Positions 1-8,914 of a DNA stretch of 16,982 bases are shown here, piece by piece; positions within the stretch are counted from its first letter, which is position 1, and each line of letters opens with the position of its first letter. A model generated the notes under the pieces. That model did not search any database, was not told the DNA's origin, and saw only the letters and a program-made list of their open reading frames with translations. This DNA is from DATHBD01 sp035296325. GTDB lineage: Bacteria; Actinomycetota; Actinomycetes; Mycobacteriales; Micromonosporaceae. The position numbers were made by a program, and so were the translations under genes. The stretch covers positions 1 through 16,982 of the forward strand of contig DATHBD010000049.1 of the NCBI GenBank assembly GCA_035296325.1. The letters are read 5' to 3'.

Positions 1-605
1 TCACCGTCACGCTCACCGCGATGTTCACCGCGGTCCTCACCTGGTTCCGTCAGCCATTCGACGCGTGGGAAGGGCGGTTCCAGTACGACGCCTTCGACCT
101 GGAGGGACTTGTTCCGGTGGCGTACGCGCTGTTCGCGTTCGCCACCGCCACCGCCGCCGGGGCGATCCTGCGGCGCAGCCTGCCCGCGTTCGGCGTCGCG
201 TTCGGGGCGTTCCTCGCCGCCCGGATGTCGGTGGCGCTGTTGGCCCGTCCCGCGTACGCCACGCCACTCACCACCATGGAGCCGGTCGGAGTCGGCGGCT
301 CGAAGGACCAGGCGGGGCACCGGCCCGTGCCCAGCAACGCTTCCTGGATGATCGAACACGGCTACGCAGACGCCACCGGGCGCAGGCTGAGCTGGACCGA
401 GTACTACGAGCTGGGGGACGCCGCCAACCAGGCCGGCACCAACGTCAACCAGTTCCTGCACGCGCGGGGCATCCAGCGGTTCGGGGTCTACCACCCGGCC
501 GACCGGTTCTGGACGTTCCAACTCATCGAGACGGCCCTGTTCATCGCCGTCACGGCGGTCCTGATCGGTGTGGTGGTGTGGCGGGTACGGCGCCGTATGA
601 TCTAG
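1..605 (+). CDS. ABC-2-type transporter permease, C-terminal part (cut by window edge)
   Basis: The reading frame is open from the window edge (codons start at position 3), so the ATG at 21 is probably internal and the N-terminal part lies outside. Counted from that ATG, hydrophobic segments occur near residues 33-50 and 165-190, and the chain ends in a basic cluster (WRVRRRMI). The C-terminal pattern YHPADRFWTFQ followed by a final membrane helix is, from memory, typical of actinobacterial ABC-2-family permeases. The partner ATPase would be upstream, outside the window. Role: membrane part of an exporter with unknown substrate. The downstream neighbour is a dead transposase fragment on the other strand, so no operon continues to the right. 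Confidence 0.6.
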   Translation, partial: TVTLTAMFTAVLTWFRQPFDAWEGRFQYDAFDLEGLVPVAYALFAFATATAAGAILRRSLPAFGVAFGAFLAARMSVALLARPAYATPLTTMEPVGVGGSKDQAGHRPVPSNASWMIEHGYADATGRRLSWTEYYELGDAANQAGTNVNQFLHARGIQRFGVYHPADRFWTFQLIETALFIAVTAVLIGVVVWRVRRRMI

Positions 606-630
606 ACACCTTGCTGCTGCCACGCTGCTA

Positions 631-864
631 CGGACTGTGCGGATCGCGGAAGTACACGGCAGCGCCAGTGGCGGCGGTGAAAGCCCTGTGATGAGCCAGT
701 TCCATTTCCCGGTCCCACGTCCGGCTGGACCACCACGACGTCGGCACCCGCTGGACCTTGCTGACCGGCGCGGCAACGACGCCGGAGGTGTCCTTGCCGG
801 GCACCTTGACGGGCATCACGAACCCGCGCTGACCGATCGGGAGCGACAGGTCCTCACCGCGATG
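631..864 (-). pseudogene. IS30-family transposase remnant
   Basis: The minus-strand frame reads a degenerate IS30 (Tra8-like) DDE core: GFVMPVKVPGKD, then RTWDREMELAHHRAFTAATG, then VYFRDPHSP. Intact IS30 transposases read roughly LTWDRGxEMAxHxxFT...VYFCDPHSPWQRGxNEN. Here the frame stops exactly at the Trp of SPWQRG: the codon is TAG instead of TGG, and QRGSS continues after the stop. The second catalytic Asp (WDR) is visible; the rest of the element, including terminal repeats, was not found. It fills the gap between the permease and the response regulator and is a decayed insertion. The family call is from remembered motifs. Confidence 0.7.
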
Positions 865-898
865 GCGGAGGGCCCGGATGCGCCGCAGCGCTGTGGGA

Positions 899-1570
899 TC
901 ACGCCGCGGTCGTCGGGCTGACCAGGCCGGTCCGGTAGGCGGCGACGACTGCCTGGACCCGGTCGCGGAGGCCGAGCTTGGCGAGGATCCGGGCGATGTG
1001 GGTTTTGACGGTCGCCTCGGACAGGTGAAGACGACCGGCGAGTTCGGCGTTGCTGAGACCTTGCGCGAGCAGGGCCAGGACCTCGAGCTCGCGTGGCGTG
1101 AGCGCGGCCAGGTCCCGATGGATCGGGGCCGGGTCAGTGTCGCGGTGGGCGAACCGTTCGACGAGGCGACGGGTGATCGTTGGGGCCAGCAGCGCGTCGC
1201 CGGCCCGTACCATGCGCACAGCGGCGACCAGGTGCTCGGGGGTGACGTCTTTGAGGAGGAAGCCGCTGGCTCCGGCGGCCAGCGCCGCGTACACGTAATG
1301 GTCGAGGTCGAACGTCGTGAGCATGATGATCCGCGGCGCGGCGACCGCGTCGGTGAAGATGCGTCGGGTGGCCTCCAGCCCGTCAAGCTCCGGCATCCGG
1401 ATGTCCATCAACACCACGTCCGGTCTGGTGCGCCGGACCGCGTCGACGGCCTGGGCACCGTTGGTCGCCTCGGCGACCACGTCGATGCCGTCGGCGGTCA
1501 GGATCATCCGGAACCCGGCGCGGACCAGTGCCTGGTCGTCGGCGACCACCACGCGCAGCGCCTCGGTCAC
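899..1570 (-). CDS. NarL/FixJ-family response regulator
   Basis: A 223-residue protein with an N-terminal receiver domain (about 1-120) and a C-terminal LuxR-type helix-turn-helix (about 155-215). The receiver shows the acidic pair D11/D12, phospho-acceptor D56 in VVLMDIRMPE, switch T85 and K107. The output domain has LTPRELEVLALLAQGLSNAELAGRLHLSEATVKTHI, the standard DNA-binding pattern. Its start overlaps the stop of the kinase gene by 4 nt (ATGA), so the two are translationally coupled and form a two-component system. By context it probably controls the divergent ABC exporter at 3101-6245; the target operator is inferred. Length is normal for the family. Confidence 0.95.
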   Translation of the reverse strand: MTEALRVVVADDQALVRAGFRMILTADGIDVVAEATNGAQAVDAVRRTRPDVVLMDIRMPELDGLEATRRIFTDAVAAPRIIMLTTFDLDHYVYAALAAGASGFLLKDVTPEHLVAAVRMVRAGDALLAPTITRRLVERFAHRDTDPAPIHRDLAALTPRELEVLALLAQGLSNAELAGRLHLSEATVKTHIARILAKLGLRDRVQAVVAAYRTGLVSPTTAA

Positions 1571-2895
1571 GGAACCTCCAAGGGGATCAGCGCGGTGACG
1601 CGGTAGCCGCCGCTGGGGCGCGGCCCCGTGTGCAGAGTCCCACCGTAGACGGCCAGTCGCTCGCGCAGGCCGATCAGCCCATGCCCGGCTCCTGCGGTGG
1701 CCGAGGCGCGCGACGCGCCGCCGGTGTCGGTGACCTCCACTCGGAGCTGCTCAGCGCCGTAGTCGACGATCACCGTCGAGGACGCGCCAGCCGCGTGCTT
1801 GACCGTGTTGGTCAGGGCCTCCTGCACCACCCGGTAGGCGGCCAGTTGGACACCGGACGGTATGGGCCGTGGCTCGCCCGTCCTCGTCAACTCGACCGGG
1901 ATCCCGGTGTCGCGAACCCGCGCGATCAGCTCCCCGAGCCGGTCGAGGTCCGGCTGTGGCGTCAGGTCGGTGTCGCCGGCCGGGTCGAGGCCATCGCCGT
2001 CCATCGTGAGCAGCCCCATGACGTGGCGCAGCTCCGCCATCGCGGCCCGGCCGCCGGCCTCGACCGCCAGCAGCGCCTCACGGGCCCGGTCCGGGGTGGT
2101 GTCCATGACCTTGCGGGCGGCCCCCGCCTGGATGACCATCATGCTGACGTTGTGCGTCACCACATCGTGCAACTCGCGGGCGATCCGGGCGCGTTCGTGC
2201 TCGGTGGCGCGCTGCAGGGCCTCGACCTGTTCGCGTTCCAAGGCGGCCAGTCGCGCGCGGTCCTCGTCGGCTCGGCGTTTCCATCTGCGCAGTGCGTCCG
2301 CCGCGACGGCGATCGGGATCAAAATCATGAACGGCACCGCACCGTCCGGGACGGTGGGCAGCGTCTCCTCCCGCAACTGGCTGTACAGCAGTGCCGCCGC
2401 CGGCAGGCTCGCCAACGCCGGCACCGGATAGCGGCTGTAGACCGCGGCGCTGTAGGCGGCGATGACGCAGGCGTAGAAGGAGACCCGTAGCGCGGCGTTG
2501 AAGTCGGTCACCAGAGGGGCCGTGGCCAGCACGATCCACAGCACCGCCAGCGGGAAGCGGCGGCGCAGCACCAGGGGCAGCACCACGAGCAGCATCACGA
2601 CCTCCCAGCCGGTCTGGTCGTGCTCGATCGGCAGGAACGGCCTGACCGGCATGGGGGGAACGTGCGGGAGCTCGTCCTGATCGCGCCGCTGGCCTTCCCC
2701 CAACTCGTCGTCTCGGACCTGCCAGGTGGCATCGCCGGAGCCGCCGCCCTCCTCGATGGCGGCGACGAAGAGGACCGCCGCCACGGCGATGTCGAACATC
2801 TGACCACGTCGGGAGAGCCGCGGCAGCGAACCGCTCGGCCGCAGCAGCACCTTGATCCCGGACCGTAGCCGGTCGACCACCGCTCCCCTCGTCAC
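1567..2895 (-). CDS. Sensor histidine kinase, HisKA_3/NarX-type (HPK7)
   Basis: A 442-residue membrane kinase starting with GTG at 2895. After a basic N-terminus come a hydrophobic segment near residues 34-48 and several more between about 97 and 208, with a charged, probably extracytoplasmic stretch (about 50-95) between them that may sense a ligand. The dimerisation/phospho-acceptor helix contains RIARELHDVVTHNVSMM with H243 as phosphorylated histidine. The HATPase_c domain has the N-box VVQEALTNTVKHA, DTGG, and the G-box GHGLIGLRERLAVYGG. It would phosphorylate D56 of the coupled regulator. Such kinases beside an FtsX-type ABC transporter are common in actinobacteria, where they respond to envelope stress or peptides; the signal here is unknown. 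Confidence 0.93.
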   Translation of the reverse strand: MTRGAVVDRLRSGIKVLLRPSGSLPRLSRRGQMFDIAVAAVLFVAAIEEGGGSGDATWQVRDDELGEGQRRDQDELPHVPPMPVRPFLPIEHDQTGWEVVMLLVVLPLVLRRRFPLAVLWIVLATAPLVTDFNAALRVSFYACVIAAYSAAVYSRYPVPALASLPAAALLYSQLREETLPTVPDGAVPFMILIPIAVAADALRRWKRRADEDRARLAALEREQVEALQRATEHERARIARELHDVVTHNVSMMVIQAGAARKVMDTTPDRAREALLAVEAGGRAAMAELRHVMGLLTMDGDGLDPAGDTDLTPQPDLDRLGELIARVRDTGIPVELTRTGEPRPIPSGVQLAAYRVVQEALTNTVKHAAGASSTVIVDYGAEQLRVEVTDTGGASRASATAGAGHGLIGLRERLAVYGGTLHTGPRPSGGYRVTALIPLEVP

Positions 2896-2977
2896 CTGAC
2901 CATTGTCGCCCGGCCGCCCCGGACCGCAGCATCCGTCCGAAGACCCACCGCCCTACATCACTGGCCTACATCGCGGG

Positions 2978-2999
2978 GATGACCTGGGGCGGGGTCATC
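2978..2999. promoter_or_regulatory. Inverted repeat in divergent kinase/ABC intergenic region, candidate operator
   Basis: A perfect 7-bp inverted repeat, GATGACC...GGTCATC with an 8-nt spacer, lies midway in the 205-nt gap between the divergent kinase start (2895) and ATPase start (3101). Its place suggests a binding site for the NarL-type regulator; this is inference. CCTACATC also occurs twice nearby (around 2952-2972). Confidence 0.35.
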
Positions 3000-3100
3000 T
3001 GCCTGCGGTACCGAAGATGCCTCCGGCGGCCGACGCGTCCGGTCCGGCGCGGGATCTAGCGTCGGACGCCTTGACCGGACGAACCCGAGGAGACCCGACC

Positions 3101-3796
3101 ATGACCGTCCCGGTAATCGAGCTGCACGACGTGAGTCGCAGGTACGACGAGGGTCCCCCGGCGCTGGAGGGCGTGTCACTGACGGTCGCGGCCGGTGAGG
3201 CGGTCGCGATCCTCGGGCCGTCCGGCAGCGGCAAGTCCACCCTGCTGAACCTCGTCGCCGGCCTGGACCGGCCGAGCAGCGGCACCGTGACCGTGGACGG
3301 TATCCGCGTCGACGAGCTGGGTGAGGCCGGCTCGGCACGGTACCGGCGGGCGAAGGTCGGCATGGTGTTCCAGTTTTTCAACCTGCTCGACGACCTGACC
3401 GCCGTCGACAACGTCATGCTGCCGGCGCAGCTGGCCGGTGCCTCCCGCGGTGCCGCACTCCGTCGCGCGACGGAGCTGTTGGGCGCGCTCGGCATCGGTC
3501 GGCACGCCGCCGCCTACCCAGGCCGGCTCTCCGGCGGTGAACGGCAGCGGGTCGCGGTGGCGAGGGCGTTGATGAACCGCCCGGCGCTGCTGCTGGCCGA
3601 CGAACCGACCGGTGCGCTGGACACCGCCTCCGGCGAGGAGGTGCGACACCTGCTCACCGATCTGCACGCCGACGGGCAGACCATCATCCTGGTCACGCAC
3701 GACCTGGCCCTGGCGCAGGCGTGCGCGACCCGCACCGTTCAGCTCGTGGACGGCCGGGTTGCCGCCGACACCGCCGTGTGGAGCGGGGTCCGATGA
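3101..3796 (+). CDS. ABC transporter ATP-binding protein (MacB/LolD-like)
   Basis: A 231-residue ATPase. I chose the ATG at 3101 because GAGGAGAC lies a few bases upstream and homology to the fold begins at residue 5; the open frame extends further upstream without support. Walker A is GPSGSGKST (39-47), the Q-loop is in VFQFFNLL, the signature LSGGERQR begins at L143, Walker B is LLLADEP with D167/E168, and the switch histidine is H200 in VTHD. Length and motifs match the MacB/LolD/FtsE group, which partners FtsX-like permeases. It is followed 79 nt later by such a permease and would power it from the cytoplasmic face. The pair probably exports or expels an amphiphilic molecule, or regulates the cell envelope; the substrate cannot be read from sequence. 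Confidence 0.95.
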   Translation: MTVPVIELHDVSRRYDEGPPALEGVSLTVAAGEAVAILGPSGSGKSTLLNLVAGLDRPSSGTVTVDGIRVDELGEAGSARYRRAKVGMVFQFFNLLDDLTAVDNVMLPAQLAGASRGAALRRATELLGALGIGRHAAAYPGRLSGGERQRVAVARALMNRPALLLADEPTGALDTASGEEVRHLLTDLHADGQTIILVTHDLALAQACATRTVQLVDGRVAADTAVWSGVR

Positions 3797-3875
3797 GCGA
3801 GTCAGCCGGTTGCGTCTTCATCCACGCGAGGAACGAGTTTCTGCACACGGGTGACGAGCCCATCGAGGAGACAGC

Positions 3876-6245
3876 ATGAGCGCGCTGGGCAGGGTGGTCC
3901 GCTCCGGTGTGGGGCGTCGCCGGGTGCAGACGGTCGTGGTCGGGTTGGTCGTGATGATCGCGGTGACCTCGGCCGTGCTCGGCGGGTCGCTGATGGTGGC
4001 CTCCACCGCGCCGTTCGACCGGGCCTTTGGCCAGCAGCACGGCGCGCACCTGACCGCGCAGTTCGACCCGGCGAGGAGCTCGGCAGCCCAGGTGTCGGCG
4101 TCGGCGCACACGGCCGGGGTCACCGCCGCCGCCGGTCCGTTCCCGACCGTGGTGATCGCTCCGGTTGCCGAACGCGAGCTACCGATGATGACGGTGGCCG
4201 GGCGGGCCAAACCAGGGGGATCGGTCGACGCCATGACCCTGCTCACGGGGCGGTGGGTGCGCGGCCCCGGCGAGGTCGTGCTGCACAGCGACGGCCGGTT
4301 GCCGGCCGTCCTCCAGCCGGACGTCGGCGACGTGCTCACCGTGCCGGACCTTCCCGGCCGCCCGACGCTGACGGTGGTCGGCACGGTTCGGTCGGTCAGC
4401 GAGACCGCCGGCGCCTGGGTGGTTCCCGAACAGATCCCCGCGCTGACGGCGCCTGGTGCGACAGCCGGCTACCAGATGCTCTACCGCTTCCCCGAGGCAG
4501 CCACCACCGCCCAGGTCGACGCGGGTCTCGCCGCTGTGCGGGCGAGCGTGCCGGAGGGTGCCTTGACCGGGTCGCGGTCCTGGCTGCTCACCAGGACCAA
4601 CAGCGCTGGGAGGACCGTGCTGTTCGTGCCGTTCCTCATCGCGTTCGGGGTGCTGGGCGTGCTCATGGCGGTCCTCATCATCGGCAACGTCATCGCCGGT
4701 GCGGTCAGCACCGGAACTCACCGGATCGGCGTCCTCAAAGCGCTCGGATTCACCCCCAACCAGGTCGTGCGGGCCTACACGGTCCAGGCACTGATCCCCG
4801 CCGTGGTCGGCGCCGCGCTCGGCGTCGTCGCCGGCAACGTCCTGGTCCTGCCGATCCTGTCGCAGACCAACGAGGTCTACGGCACGACCGACTCCGGCAT
4901 CGCGCCGTGGGTCAACATCGCGGTGCTCGCCGGGGCACTGACGTTGGTCACCGGAATCGCGTGGGCGGCGGCGTCCCGGGCCGGGCGGCTGCGCACCGTC
5001 GACGTGCTCGCCGTCGGACGTGTCCCCAGCCCCGGCCGCGGCCAGTGGGCGGCCAGGTCGACCGCCCGACTCCCGCTGCCTCGACCGGTGACCCTCGGAC
5101 TGGCCCACCCGTTCGCCCAGGTCCTCAGATCGGCCACGATCGTCGTCGCGATCGCGTTCGGCGCCGCCGCCACGACCTTCGCCGTCGGGCTGGGCGCCTC
5201 CCTCAACCAGATCCAGGCCACCGAAAAGCATGGCGACGTCGTCATCCACCCGGGCCGCGCAATCTCCGGGCCACCACCCCCGAGCGGGGAGGGGCCACGG
5301 GGATCCGGGGGCCCACCGCCGGCGCCCGACCCGGTGGCGGTGGTCAAGGCGATCACCGACCAGGCCGGTACCAGCGGGTACAGCGGCGTCGCGCAAGCCG
5401 AGGTGACCGTCGCCGGGCTCACCGACCCGGTGGAAACCCTCGCCTTGACCGGCGACAACTCCTCCTACGGCTACCGGATGATCTCCGGCAGGTGGTTCGG
5501 CGGACCTGGTGAGATCGTCGTGGCGACGCCGTTTCTCACCGCCTCCAACACCAGGGTCGGCGACACCGTCGCCCTCATCTACCACGACACGCGGATCACC
5601 GCCCGCATCGTCGGTGAGGCATTCAACATCGAGTCCAGGGGCATGCAGATCCTCGCCGACGCCGCGACCCTGACGGCCGCCGATCCGGACCTGCGGCCCC
5701 AGGAATACAACATCACCCTGACGTCCGGCACCGACCCGACCTCCTACGTCCGGGCCCTCAACACCGCGCTGGCATCGGTGGAGGCCACCGCAGAGGTCGC
5801 CGAACACGACACGGACGAGCTGATACTCGTCATCAACGCCCTGACGACGTTCCTGACCCTGATGCTCGTCGCCGTCGCCGCGCTGGGCGTCCTCAACATG
5901 GTCGTCCTTCAGACCCGCGAGCGTATCCACGACCTCGGAGTCCACAAGGCCCTGGGGATGACCCCCCGGCAGACCGTCACGATGGTCCTCGCATCGGTCC
6001 TGGTCACCGGGCTGATCGGTGGCGCCATCGGCGCGCCCGCTGGCGTGCTCCTGCAGAGGACGATCGTGAACGCCATGGGCACGTCCGTAGGCTTCACCCT
6101 GCCCGGCTCGGTCCTCGACGTCTATCACCCTGCCGAGCTGGTGGTGTTCGGCCTCGGTGGTCTGCTCATCGCCGTCCTCGGCGCGCTCCTGCCGGCCGGC
6201 TGGGCAGCCAGGACCCGCACCGCCACCGCCCTGCGTACCGAGTAA
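3876..6245 (+). CDS. FtsX-like ABC transporter permease
   Basis: A 789-residue permease with a start supported by GAGGAGA eight bases upstream. It is a duplicated FtsX/MacB unit: a helix near residues 20-42, a large external domain (about 45-245), then three helices around 247-275, 304-328 and 345-367. The second half repeats this with a helix near 419-440, an external domain (about 445-645), and helices near 648-678, 703-726 and 753-779. A Pro/Gly-rich segment (about 463-488) is probably a flexible linker at the start of the second external domain. GVLKALGFTPNQVV and GVHKALGMTPRQTV are the two matching coupling motifs. It forms the exporter with the ATPase upstream; the divergent two-component system is the likely regulator. 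Confidence 0.94.
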   Translation: MSALGRVVRSGVGRRRVQTVVVGLVVMIAVTSAVLGGSLMVASTAPFDRAFGQQHGAHLTAQFDPARSSAAQVSASAHTAGVTAAAGPFPTVVIAPVAERELPMMTVAGRAKPGGSVDAMTLLTGRWVRGPGEVVLHSDGRLPAVLQPDVGDVLTVPDLPGRPTLTVVGTVRSVSETAGAWVVPEQIPALTAPGATAGYQMLYRFPEAATTAQVDAGLAAVRASVPEGALTGSRSWLLTRTNSAGRTVLFVPFLIAFGVLGVLMAVLIIGNVIAGAVSTGTHRIGVLKALGFTPNQVVRAYTVQALIPAVVGAALGVVAGNVLVLPILSQTNEVYGTTDSGIAPWVNIAVLAGALTLVTGIAWAAASRAGRLRTVDVLAVGRVPSPGRGQWAARSTARLPLPRPVTLGLAHPFAQVLRSATIVVAIAFGAAATTFAVGLGASLNQIQATEKHGDVVIHPGRAISGPPPPSGEGPRGSGGPPPAPDPVAVVKAITDQAGTSGYSGVAQAEVTVAGLTDPVETLALTGDNSSYGYRMISGRWFGGPGEIVVATPFLTASNTRVGDTVALIYHDTRITARIVGEAFNIESRGMQILADAATLTAADPDLRPQEYNITLTSGTDPTSYVRALNTALASVEATAEVAEHDTDELILVINALTTFLTLMLVAVAALGVLNMVVLQTRERIHDLGVHKALGMTPRQTVTMVLASVLVTGLIGGAIGAPAGVLLQRTIVNAMGTSVGFTLPGSVLDVYHPAELVVFGLGGLLIAVLGALLPAGWAARTRTATALRTE

Positions 6246-6263
6246 CCACGGCCCTCGGTTCAG

Positions 6264-6932
6264 TCACGGGAGCTTTCCAAGCCCGGCAATGAGGGCGACG
6301 GCTGCGTCGATCCGGAGGACCTCGACAGCGGTCAGCGCGGGATCGTCTCGTCTCGTCGCGGCGGCTCGGGCGAGGGCTGATAGCGGTGCCCCATCGGCGG
6401 CTTGGAGGAAGGCGCTCAGGAGGGTTGTAGCGGAAGCTGCCATGGGATGGGCCTCGTCGACGGCCACCTGGGCAAGAATCACCGCGGACAGGGCGACGTC
6501 GAGGTCTGCTGGTCCCTCGGCGGCGTTGCGCCAGTCGATGACGACTGGTCCGCGCGCTGTCATCATGATGTTCTCGGGATGCAGATCGAGGTGAAGGATC
6601 CGATCGTCACTCGCCTTGCCGACCCGCGGTGGGAGCGCGTGCAAGCGACGATGCAGGTCAGCCAGCTGGCCGCCAGCTTCAGCAAGGCCGAGGTCACCCG
6701 TGGCGCAAGCCGCCAACATCGTCGGCCCGTCCATTCGCTCCATCACGATGTCCGCGCCGTTGGCTTCGTAGACGGCCGGCACCGGGAATCCGAACCGCGC
6801 CACATGGGTCATGATCTTGACTTCGTTCGCCACGTCACCGCCGTTGCGATATCGACGCAGGACTCGGCGCTCATCGATGGCGTAGACGTCGGCGTCGCGG
6901 CCGGCTGCCACGGGCTCACGGAGGTCACCCAT
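6264..6932 (-). CDS. Aminoglycoside phosphotransferase (APH)-fold kinase, small
   Basis: A 222-residue protein with the APH/choline-kinase fold reduced to its core. The N-terminal lobe has VAAGRDADVYAIDERRVLRRYR, in place of the glycine-rich loop and ATP-binding lysine region. The catalytic loop is HLDLHPENI (Asp about residue 116) and the metal-binding motif VIDWRNAAEGPADLD (Asp about 133). I prefer the ATG at 6932 because the fold begins there; an in-frame ATG at 6968 adds 12 residues. Substrate unknown: close relatives range from antibiotic kinases to housekeeping small-molecule kinases, so resistance should not be assumed. It converges with the permease gene, stop codons 18 nt apart. Confidence 0.85.
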   Translation of the reverse strand: MGDLREPVAAGRDADVYAIDERRVLRRYRNGGDVANEVKIMTHVARFGFPVPAVYEANGADIVMERMDGPTMLAACATGDLGLAEAGGQLADLHRRLHALPPRVGKASDDRILHLDLHPENIMMTARGPVVIDWRNAAEGPADLDVALSAVILAQVAVDEAHPMAASATTLLSAFLQAADGAPLSALARAAATRRDDPALTAVEVLRIDAAVALIAGLGKLP

Positions 6933-6968
6933 GGCCGAACAGTAACCGGTGCCGCGATACACGCTCAT

Positions 6969-7273
6969 CGGCTGGTCCAGACGACTGGCCCGCCACCACC
7001 CGAGCCGATAACCACTTTCCGGACAGGCTCTTCTTAGATGAGAACATCTCTATAGAGACACGTGAGACCACCACAAGCTGTCACATTGCGTGCCTGAATG
7101 ACTTGTTCGAGGAAGGGCAAGTCCACCGGCCTATGACCGAAAGGTCAATCACGCTTCAGCGACAGAACCTGATACTCGCTGGCCAAATCACGCCGCTCCG
7201 TCCCGTTCGGGGCTGCGGGAGCGGGTGGGCGCTCGATAGGCTGACATACCTGCGTCGGTGACGAGGGGGCGGC
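6969..7273. other. Intergenic region with palindromes and a candidate promoter
   Basis: This 305-nt gap has no convincing gene. It contains AGATG-agaa-CATCT at 7036-7049, overlapping a perfect 12-bp palindrome TCTCTATAGAGA at 7047-7058, unusually AT-rich for this genome, and a TGACC-gaaa-GGTCA hairpin near 7135. TAGGCT at 7237-7242, about 30 nt before the next ATG, fits an actinobacterial -10 (TAnnnT); no good -35 is seen. Confidence 0.4.
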
Positions 7274-8017
7274 ATGACGGGACCCACAGCACACAACGTC
7301 ACCGATCAACCGTACGAGAGGATCCCCGCGGTGCTGCGGCGGGCGATCGCCACCCGGGGCAGGCGATGGCTGCTCGCGGTCACCCTGGCTGTCGGCGTCG
7401 TCGCGGCCATGGGCATCGGTACCGGGCTGCCACCGGCCAGCCGTACCTTCGCCGCGTACGCCGACCCGGTGCAGAGCGCAATGTCGGTGTTCGTGCCGTT
7501 CTTCGGCGTGCTGTTGGCTCGGGACCTGCGGGGCCGCGGCGGCACGGTCCGCCTCACCCCGAGCTTCGCCGGCGGCATGCTCCTCGGTGCCATAATCGGC
7601 GCGTGGGGAGGGCTGCTGTCAGCCCTCGCGGTGGCGCTGATGCCATCCACAGCACCGGATCCGTGGCGTCACGTCGGCACGGTGGCGGTCGGCGGCGTGC
7701 TGATCCAGATGATTGCGTTCCTGGTCGGAATGGGTTTCGGCCTGTTGCTGTCGCCGCCGCTCGTCGCGTGCCTCGCCACCATCGTGGTGCCGCTGGGACT
7801 GTGGTTGCTGCTGGGCAGCGTCGACGTTCTGCGCGCGGCCCAGGCGTGGCTCACGCCGTACCCGTCCGTACGGACCGTGCTGACTGGCCAGATGACGGCG
7901 CTGGCCTGGATCAAGTGGGCGGTCGTCGTGCTGATCTGGGACGGCGGCCTCAACGCGGCCGGAGTAGCGCGGCTGAGGCGAACCACCGCCGGGCATCCCC
8001 CGCCGACCGCGTCCTGA
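7274..8017 (+). CDS. Six-helix membrane protein, ABC-2 permease-like
   Basis: A 247-residue integral membrane protein starting at an ATG with GAGGGGG upstream. Hydrophobic segments lie near residues 33-52, 66-82, 98-122, 133-155, 156-178 and 210-225, with a basic N-terminal tail. The LLARDLRGRGGTVRL loop after helix 2 is the kind of loop seen in ABC-2-type permeases. No ATPase gene is adjacent, so it may work with an ATPase encoded elsewhere or be a stand-alone protein. Substrate is unknown. It is the last gene with ordinary chromosomal character before the disrupted region and the tRNA array. Confidence 0.7.
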   Translation: MTGPTAHNVTDQPYERIPAVLRRAIATRGRRWLLAVTLAVGVVAAMGIGTGLPPASRTFAAYADPVQSAMSVFVPFFGVLLARDLRGRGGTVRLTPSFAGGMLLGAIIGAWGGLLSALAVALMPSTAPDPWRHVGTVAVGGVLIQMIAFLVGMGFGLLLSPPLVACLATIVVPLGLWLLLGSVDVLRAAQAWLTPYPSVRTVLTGQMTALAWIKWAVVVLIWDGGLNAAGVARLRRTTAGHPPPTAS

Positions 8018-8027
8018 GGTTGACCTT

Positions 8028-8891
8028 CTACCCGGCTCGATAGCGTGCCGGTCGGCCCGACCGTTCGACCGCATCGACGTCCGTCGGTCCGCGCCGCGGG
8101 CGACGACAGCCATGCGGGCAGCGGCGCGATGGAACATCACGGGAGCTGCTGTACGGCTTACTCCCCCACTGGCACTTCGTCCTGGGGACCGGCGGGTCCA
8201 GCGCCCCAACCAGGTCAGCGGCGGTGAGCAGTTCGACTGTCGAGGCGTCGAGGTTGGCGGGGCGCAGCGGATAGATCTGGGCACCGTCCGGCGCGGAGAG
8301 GTCGCCACGGATGAGCAACTGCAGGTGGGCGGTTGCGGCCTCCGATGGCGTGCCGACCCCGTCCGCGTCGGCGGTGGCGATTCGGGCGGCGTACCCAGCG
8401 ACCGTTTCCCCCGCACGGCGCCGGTACCGGGTGATGCGATCGCCGTCGCGGACGAGGACCTCGCCGGCGCGGGCGGCGGCGTGCCATCGACCCAGTTCAC
8501 CGAGGGTGACCCGCGCCCTGGCGTCGAAGGTGCCGGTCAGGGCGTTGCCGAGCACCGCCAGCGTGTCGTGGTGTCGGTGGATTGCGTGGTTGGTTCCGGT
8601 GACCCGGGCGGTGACGTCGAGCCAACGCATGGTGCGCTCGGCGAGGTCGACGATGAACGGCAGGGTGACCTTGCCGGGGCCGGTCACGTCGAAGCGCTGC
8701 TCCACGGCCCGGGCGTCGAAGACGTCACCGTGCTCCGGAGCGGCGCTGCGCAGCATCAGCCCGGCGAACGCCTCAGCCATGTCGGTGAACGCCACGTTGT
8801 TGTAGCTCAGATCGCCATCACGGCGTAGCCGGGAGGAAGCACATCCGGGAGCCGGCCACGCCTGGTCTACCGTAGCGAGCGCCGCATCCAA
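8028..8891 (-). pseudogene. Fragment resembling MXAN_6230/SCO0854-family protein
   Basis: The minus-strand frame is open over 287 codons, but only the middle (about 8190-8819) looks like a conserved protein: DGDLSYNNVAFTDMAEAFAGLML, KVTLPFIVDLAERTMRWLDV, VTLGELGRWHAAARA, HLQLLIRGDLSAPDGAQIYPL and LDASTVELLTAADL. From memory these match the C-terminal part of the large MXAN_6230/SCO0854 family, whose members are much longer. The first 24 and last about 53 residues are low-complexity or Arg-rich and look like read-through of non-coding DNA. I therefore read this as a fragment missing its N-terminus, lying just downstream of the last tRNA of the array. If it is intact, the start may be an internal codon; the function is unknown. 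Confidence 0.5.
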
Positions 8892-8914
8892 CTTTTTGGT
8901 CCGGCGTCGCTGCG

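Noticed and set aside
631..921. Plus-strand 94-aa ORF at 637-921 as a small gene
   Set aside because: No family resemblance or ribosome binding site, and the minus strand explains the stretch as an IS30 remnant.
3851..6128. Large ORFs opposite or out of frame with the FtsX-like permease
   Set aside because: Products are Arg/Gly/Asp-rich shadows; the permease frame has clear helices, motifs and ribosome binding site.
6264..6932. Calling the APH-fold kinase an antibiotic resistance gene
   Set aside because: Only the general kinase core is visible; no substrate-specific features can be recognised by eye.
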